This document shows, piece after piece, positions 59,912 to 64,000 of a stretch of DNA of 64,000 nucleotides (positions are counted from its first letter, which is position 1; the number at the start of each line of letters is the position of its first letter). The DNA is taken from the NCBI GenBank assembly GCA_965248135.1, contig CBDFIN010000012.1, positions 1,116,001 to 1,180,000 of the forward strand, in the 5' to 3' direction. The notes below the pieces were generated by a model. That model was given only the letters and a program-made list of their open reading frames with translations, did no database searches and was not told the origin of the DNA. Source of the stretch: SZUA-100 sp965248135. Its GTDB lineage: Bacteria > Pseudomonadota > Alphaproteobacteria > Rhizobiales > Rhizobiaceae. The translations under genes were made by a program, and so were the position numbers.

Positions 59912-62512
59912 CTACTGCGGCTTTAGCAGTCGATCGAGATAGTTGAATTCTATCCTCGGCAGGCCCGGATTGGAAAGCTTGCGACGGATGATTTCCATAA
60001 TTCGCCGCGCCGACTGAGCGTCGATTTCATCCGGCACTTTGACATTGCTTCCCAGGTTCGGCCCCCTGGTTCGCTGTTCTCGTCCAAGCGGGTCATTTCT
60101 TGCCCGGTCATTGCGCCGCCGGCCGTTTTGATCAGTACCGCCGCGTTCTCCCGCCATATTCTGCTGCATTTGCTGCATCAAAGACTGGGCACCCCGCCGC
60201 AACGCCTCCAGTGCCTTGCCTTGCTGCCCCAGCGCTTCACCGTTTTCTCCCTTGCCAAGCGCATCTTTTGCCTTGCCCATGGCACCTCCAGCTTCACTCA
60301 GTTCACGGCCCGGATCGACGCCCATTTGCTCAAGATTTTTCATCATCTGTTGCAACTTTCCTTGCAGATTTCCCTGCTGCTGCTGCAGGCGCTTCATCGC
60401 GTCGGCAAATTCCTGCGGTGTCATCTGGCCCTGTGGGGTTTCGCCGCCCTCATTATCCTGTTCGTCATCCTGACCATTCTGGTCATCATCGCCCGGCCGC
60501 TGTTGTTGCAGGCGAAAGTTGTTATTCATTAACTCCTGCTGTTTCTGCATCATTTCAGCCAGTTCGTTCATTTGCTGGTTGAAGCGATCACCTTCCCGCT
60601 GTCGCTGCTGCTGGTGACGGCCTGCCTGCAGCTGGTCCATCATCTGTTGCAATTCGCTGAGCAATTGCCGCGCTGCATCCTTTGAACCCGATTTCGCCAG
60701 ATCTTCAATCCGCTTCATCATCCGGTCGATATCTCGTCGGCGCAGGGTCTGCGCATTCGGGTTGTGCTGCAAATTCTGGTTTTGCTGTTGGCGCGCCATC
60801 TGCTTGGTCAATTCGTTAAGATACTGGTTCATTGCCTGGCGCAGCTCTTTCATCAGCCGATCTATTTCCTCGTCCGAGGCACCATCTTCAAGCGCCCGTT
60901 TGAGCGCTTCCTGTGCCTCGCGCAGTCTTGCAGCCGATGCGCTCATATCGCCATCCTCGATGGCCAGCGCCATCTCCCACAAGAGGTCGAGCACCTGGCG
61001 CAGCTGATCATCGTTGCGGGCGCCGTTGATCGAGCGCATAACCACCTGCAGCCCCAGAAAAACACTTGCATCGTTGATCAGATATTCCGGCGCCGTATTG
61101 GCAATGATATCGATCATTTCGGCAACCTTGCCGGCGCTGCGGGCATCGGTGGCCAGAATACGGCGTTGCTCGACCAGCGCTGCAGCAAGCGGTTTGGTGA
61201 ACAACCGCCCGGGAAGAACAGCTATTTTGGTAGCGCTCTTGCCCTGCTGTTTTGCCCCGTCTGTGGCCTTCAAGGTAATCGCCGTCCTGCCACCCGCATA
61301 GGGATGATGAGAAAGATCGCGGGAAGATTTGACGCTCTCTTGCTTTGTTCTTCGGCGCGGCATCGCTAACGTGATATCTGGTGGCTTGACCAATGGCCGG
61401 GCCTTTGGATCACCTTCGCCAACGGGCCGGATTTCTGCCCACGCATTGACAATTCCATAGTCGTCCTCAAGAGAGAACGCCAGATCAAGCATACGGCCCT
61501 TGCCGCGCTTTGGTTCTTCATCAAAACTGATCTGCGGATCCTCATCGGCAATGATGGTAAATTGCCAACTGCCCAACACTGTTGCAGCCGACTTCAACTG
61601 GGCCGTGCCTGACTGTTTGAGAACAACCCTGTACTCGGTCGTCTGTTGCGACCGGTCGGTCGACTTGCCGGTCGATTTTGGTTCCGGCCGGCTGGTGCTT
61701 TTGCCGGTAACATATTCAAGTACCGGCAGTTCCTCACCGGCAATCCGCACCACCAGCTGACTACCCTCGGGCACTGTAGTGACCAACGCCGGTTGATCAT
61801 CACCGTTCAAGTTTTTCAAAAACACCGGCGGCTGATTGGTATAAGGTGGAGGCGAGACCCAGACATCCAGCCGGGTCAATGACGTGGCCGACGCATCGTG
61901 GCGAATAAAAGCGTTCTCGACACGCGCGCCTTGTTCGCCACTGGCATAGCCGAATGCAACAAACAGCAATAATACAACAACCGCTCGCAGCCCCAAGGGA
62001 TCACGGCGCGACATGGCCGGCACCGGCACGCCAGACTTTAAATTTTTCAGCTTCCCTCCCATGCGTTTTTGGTGCTCGCGCCACAACGCGATTGAAAAGG
62101 CACTGGCATCACCGGCGGCCAGACGGTCTGATTGCACGGTCACCGGTCGATGGGCAAGCGCTGAACGCCGTTCAACCCTGAAGTCGATTGATTGGCGAGA
62201 GGGGAGACGAAAATGACGCAATGGCCAAAGACTGGCCGCCGCACCCAGCGCAAACAGACCGAGCAGCAAAAGGCGCACCCATTCCGGTACAACGCTCCAT
62301 ATGCCAAACCATGAAATGATCAAGAACAGCGCGACAGTCATCACCAGCGGCATGACCAGGGGCCACAATCGTTCCCAGCCAATCGAAATACCGGCCCAAA
62401 ACCGCACCGGACCCAAATTTACCGGGCCAAGTTTCACCGGACCCGGTTTTGCCGGGGAAGGTTCTGCCGAATTCGCCGCTGATCGGCTGGTATGAGTTGC
62501 CGGCTCCTTCAA
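59912..62512 (-). CDS. TIGR02302/DUF4175-family membrane protein
   Basis: 866 residues. Two N-terminal hydrophobic helices (about 50-95), a third near residue 180 (VVLLLFVAFGYASG), a periplasmic-like domain, then a long Gln/Met-rich helical region (about 545-760: QMARQQQNQN, RHQQQRQREGD, LRQQQG-type runs) and a charged C-terminal tail. This matches the alphaproteobacterial TIGR02302 family of unknown function. An N-terminal repeat of PGPVKLGP/GPVNLGP/GPVRF is unusual. It lies downstream of lysA, a conserved order. Confidence 0.87.
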   Translation of the reverse strand: MKEPATHTSRSAANSAEPSPAKPGPVKLGPVNLGPVRFWAGISIGWERLWPLVMPLVMTVALFLIISWFGIWSVVPEWVRLLLLGLFALGAAASLWPLRHFRLPSRQSIDFRVERRSALAHRPVTVQSDRLAAGDASAFSIALWREHQKRMGGKLKNLKSGVPVPAMSRRDPLGLRAVVVLLLFVAFGYASGEQGARVENAFIRHDASATSLTRLDVWVSPPPYTNQPPVFLKNLNGDDQPALVTTVPEGSQLVVRIAGEELPVLEYVTGKSTSRPEPKSTGKSTDRSQQTTEYRVVLKQSGTAQLKSAATVLGSWQFTIIADEDPQISFDEEPKRGKGRMLDLAFSLEDDYGIVNAWAEIRPVGEGDPKARPLVKPPDITLAMPRRRTKQESVKSSRDLSHHPYAGGRTAITLKATDGAKQQGKSATKIAVLPGRLFTKPLAAALVEQRRILATDARSAGKVAEMIDIIANTAPEYLINDASVFLGLQVVMRSINGARNDDQLRQVLDLLWEMALAIEDGDMSASAARLREAQEALKRALEDGASDEEIDRLMKELRQAMNQYLNELTKQMARQQQNQNLQHNPNAQTLRRRDIDRMMKRIEDLAKSGSKDAARQLLSELQQMMDQLQAGRHQQQRQREGDRFNQQMNELAEMMQKQQELMNNNFRLQQQRPGDDDQNGQDDEQDNEGGETPQGQMTPQEFADAMKRLQQQQGNLQGKLQQMMKNLEQMGVDPGRELSEAGGAMGKAKDALGKGENGEALGQQGKALEALRRGAQSLMQQMQQNMAGERGGTDQNGRRRNDRARNDPLGREQRTRGPNLGSNVKVPDEIDAQSARRIMEIIRRKLSNPGLPRIEFNYLDRLLKPQ

Positions 62513-62606
62513 ATCAGCTCCGTTCTGGTCAACCTGTTCTGCAACGCCGGCGCGACTATAGCACCACCTTCGTGGCAGTGACGAGGCACTTTAGCGGTTT
62601 CTCGCC

Positions 62607-63887
62607 TTATTGTGAATGATCAGATAGCCAGTCCGGCACCGAATCAAGCCCGATCAGCTCTTCAATCGAAGGACGCGGACGGACAATATGGTAACGATCG
62701 CCATGAACCAGGACTTCTGGAACAAGCAGGCGGGTGTTGTAGGTGCTTGATTGTACGGCCCCATATGCGCCCGCTGAACCCACCGCGATCAAATCATCCT
62801 GCCGTACCTTTGCCAGCTCACGGTTTTTAGCCAGATAGTCGCCAGATTCACATACCGGGCCGACAATATCGGCAATCAGCCGCGGCGTGTTCGCTGGTGC
62901 AAGCTGCACTGGTCTGAATTCATGCCATGCATCATAGAGCGTTGGGCGCACCAGATCATTCATCGCCGCATCAACAATGACGAAGGTTTTGTCATGGCCG
63001 GCTTTGACATATTCGACCTTGGTGATCAGAATTCCGGCGTTGCCACAGATCAGCCGGCCCGGTTCGAAAATCACCTTGCAGTCCAGATGTCTGACCCGCT
63101 CGATGGCGACCTCGGCATAGGCCAAAGGGTCCGGTGGCGGGGTGTTGTCATCTTGATAGGGAATGCCCAGTCCACCACCCAAATCGATGTGATCAATCCT
63201 GTGGCCGCTATCACGCAACAACGTAATCAGTTCTCCAAGCCGGGCGAAGGCCTGGTCAAACGGCTCCAGCTCGGTGATCTGGCTACCGATATGCATATCA
63301 ATGCCGCTGACTTTGATTCCCGGCAAGCCGGCAGCCTTCGCGTATATTTGTGGTGCATCGTCCCAGGCGATGCCGAACTTGTCCTCGCGTTTGCCGGTCG
63401 AAATCTTGGCGTGGGTCCTGGCATCAACATCAGGATTGATACGGAAAGAAACCGGCGCAGTCTTGCCGGCGGTAACCGCACGCTGCGACAACCGCGCCAG
63501 TTCCGGTGCCGATTCGACATTGAAACAAAGAATATCCTCGGCCAATGCGTAGTCGATCTCGTCGACCGATTTGCCAACCCCGGAAAACAGGATCTTGTTT
63601 GCCGCAATGCCCGCCTCAAGCGCCCGGCGCAGTTCGCCACCGGAAACCACATCACCACCGGCACCAAGCCGGGCAAGGGTTTTTATCACCGCCTGATTTG
63701 AATTGGCCTTCATGGCATAGCAAACCATGGCGTCAAGTTCGCTGAATGCATCGGCAAAAACTTTGTAATGGCGCTCGAGTGTTGCCGTCGAATAGCAGTA
63801 AAATGGCGTGCCGACCTCAGCCGCTAGCAAAGGAATAGAAACGTTTTCGGCGTGCAACACGCCCTGCCGGTAGTCAAAATGGTTCAC
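62607..63887 (-). CDS. lysA: Diaminopimelate decarboxylase LysA
   Basis: 426 residues with a GTG start. Fold type III PLP decarboxylase: the PLP lysine is in VCYAMKANSNQ near residue 60, the glycine-rich phosphate site is DLGGGLGIPY, the conserved EPGRLICGNAG is present, and the substrate Cys is in GPVCESGDYLA. It makes L-lysine from meso-diaminopimelate. Its upstream neighbour on the same strand is the lptM-like gene. Confidence 0.96.
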   Translation of the reverse strand: MNHFDYRQGVLHAENVSIPLLAAEVGTPFYCYSTATLERHYKVFADAFSELDAMVCYAMKANSNQAVIKTLARLGAGGDVVSGGELRRALEAGIAANKILFSGVGKSVDEIDYALAEDILCFNVESAPELARLSQRAVTAGKTAPVSFRINPDVDARTHAKISTGKREDKFGIAWDDAPQIYAKAAGLPGIKVSGIDMHIGSQITELEPFDQAFARLGELITLLRDSGHRIDHIDLGGGLGIPYQDDNTPPPDPLAYAEVAIERVRHLDCKVIFEPGRLICGNAGILITKVEYVKAGHDKTFVIVDAAMNDLVRPTLYDAWHEFRPVQLAPANTPRLIADIVGPVCESGDYLAKNRELAKVRQDDLIAVGSAGAYGAVQSSTYNTRLLVPEVLVHGDRYHIVRPRPSIEELIGLDSVPDWLSDHSQ

Positions 63888-63923
63888 GCTGTCGCCTCGT
63901 GGGGAAGAAAGTGACGATCCGGC

Positions 63924-64000
63924 CTATTCGAGCAGGCCGTCAAGAATAAATCGCCTGGCGGGCTTTTTCTTTTTCCTTACCACACCGGCCTTCTTTTCTT
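63924..64000 (-). CDS. LptM-like small lipoprotein, C-terminal end only
   Basis: The open frame runs from the window edge to a TAG at 63924-63926. It encodes KKAGVVRKKKKPARRFILDGLLE. A basic stretch followed by RxFILDxLL is the typical end of the short lipoproteins (LptM/YifL-like) found between argH and lysA. The signal peptide and lipobox lie outside the window. Identification rests on tail and position only. Confidence 0.6.
   Translation of the reverse strand, partial: EKKAGVVRKKKKPARRFILDGLLE

Noticed and set aside
63924..64000. Lysine-rich stretch read as a possible ribosomal or DNA-binding tail
   Set aside because: The RxFILDxLL ending and the position before lysA fit the LptM-like lipoprotein much better.

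Overview
The window looks like a chromosomal segment of a Hyphomicrobiales (Rhizobiales)-type alphaproteobacterium. The evidence is gene content and order: lysA next to an LptM-like lipoprotein end and a TIGR02302/DUF4175 protein, argG facing rlmN beside an IalB-like gene, a DctPQM TRAP operon, and a short palindrome of a type common in rhizobial intergenic DNA. No species can be named from the sequence.

Layout. (1) 1-1925: the right end of an integrated element. A small partial gene and a large serine recombinase point at tRNA-Arg(ACG), and the recombinase stop codon lies inside the tRNA. (2) 2.9-14.4 kb: catabolic genes. A GntR regulator faces an operon of FAH-family hydrolase, nitroreductase-like protein, OsmC, TRAP transporter DctP/Q/M and intradiol dioxygenase. 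Next come a YciI-like gene and a pair encoding a non-pyrrolysine MttB homologue and a dimethylglycine-dehydrogenase-like flavoprotein. (3) 14.7-18.1 kb: an IS30-family insertion sequence, then an XRE-cupin regulator coupled to a 2,2-dialkylglycine-decarboxylase-like enzyme. (4) 19.1-41.1 kb: a 22-kb [NiFe]-hydrogenase island, all on the minus strand. It reads hybO-hybA-hybB-hybC-hybD-hupF-hybE/hupJ-hupK-hypA-hypB-hypC-hypD-hypE-nickel permease-hypX-hoxA-hupT-hupU-hupV-hypF. A Hyb-type (group 1c-like) membrane hydrogenase is thus combined with an H2-sensing regulatory hydrogenase, its kinase and NtrC-type regulator, all maturases, the CO-synthesising HypX and a Ni transporter. A sigma-54-type promoter with an upstream palindrome precedes hybO. 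(5) 41.4-43.3 kb: repeats and remnants of IS630, IS3 and ISAs1 transposases. (6) 43.4-64 kb: mostly housekeeping genes: merR-type regulator, xerC, rsmB, a BI-1 family gene, ybbP/ybbA, tesA, thpR, LMW phosphatase, SDR, DUF1232, quinone oxidoreductase-like, SpoU methyltransferase, ialB, rlmN, argG, PAP2, TIGR02302, lysA, lptM.

How the hydrogenase genes probably work together: HupUV senses H2, HupT and HoxA relay the signal, HoxA activates sigma-54 transcription from the promoter upstream of hybO, and HybOABC passes electrons to the quinone pool. The unexpected points are a proline in place of a conserved proximal-cluster cysteine in HybO, and several families of short palindromic repeats. One family is bounded by CTAG. 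Composite copies flank the island, and a 393-bp inverted-repeat element sits exactly between hupT and hupU. At two gene ends the TAG stop codon coincides with the element's CTAG boundary.
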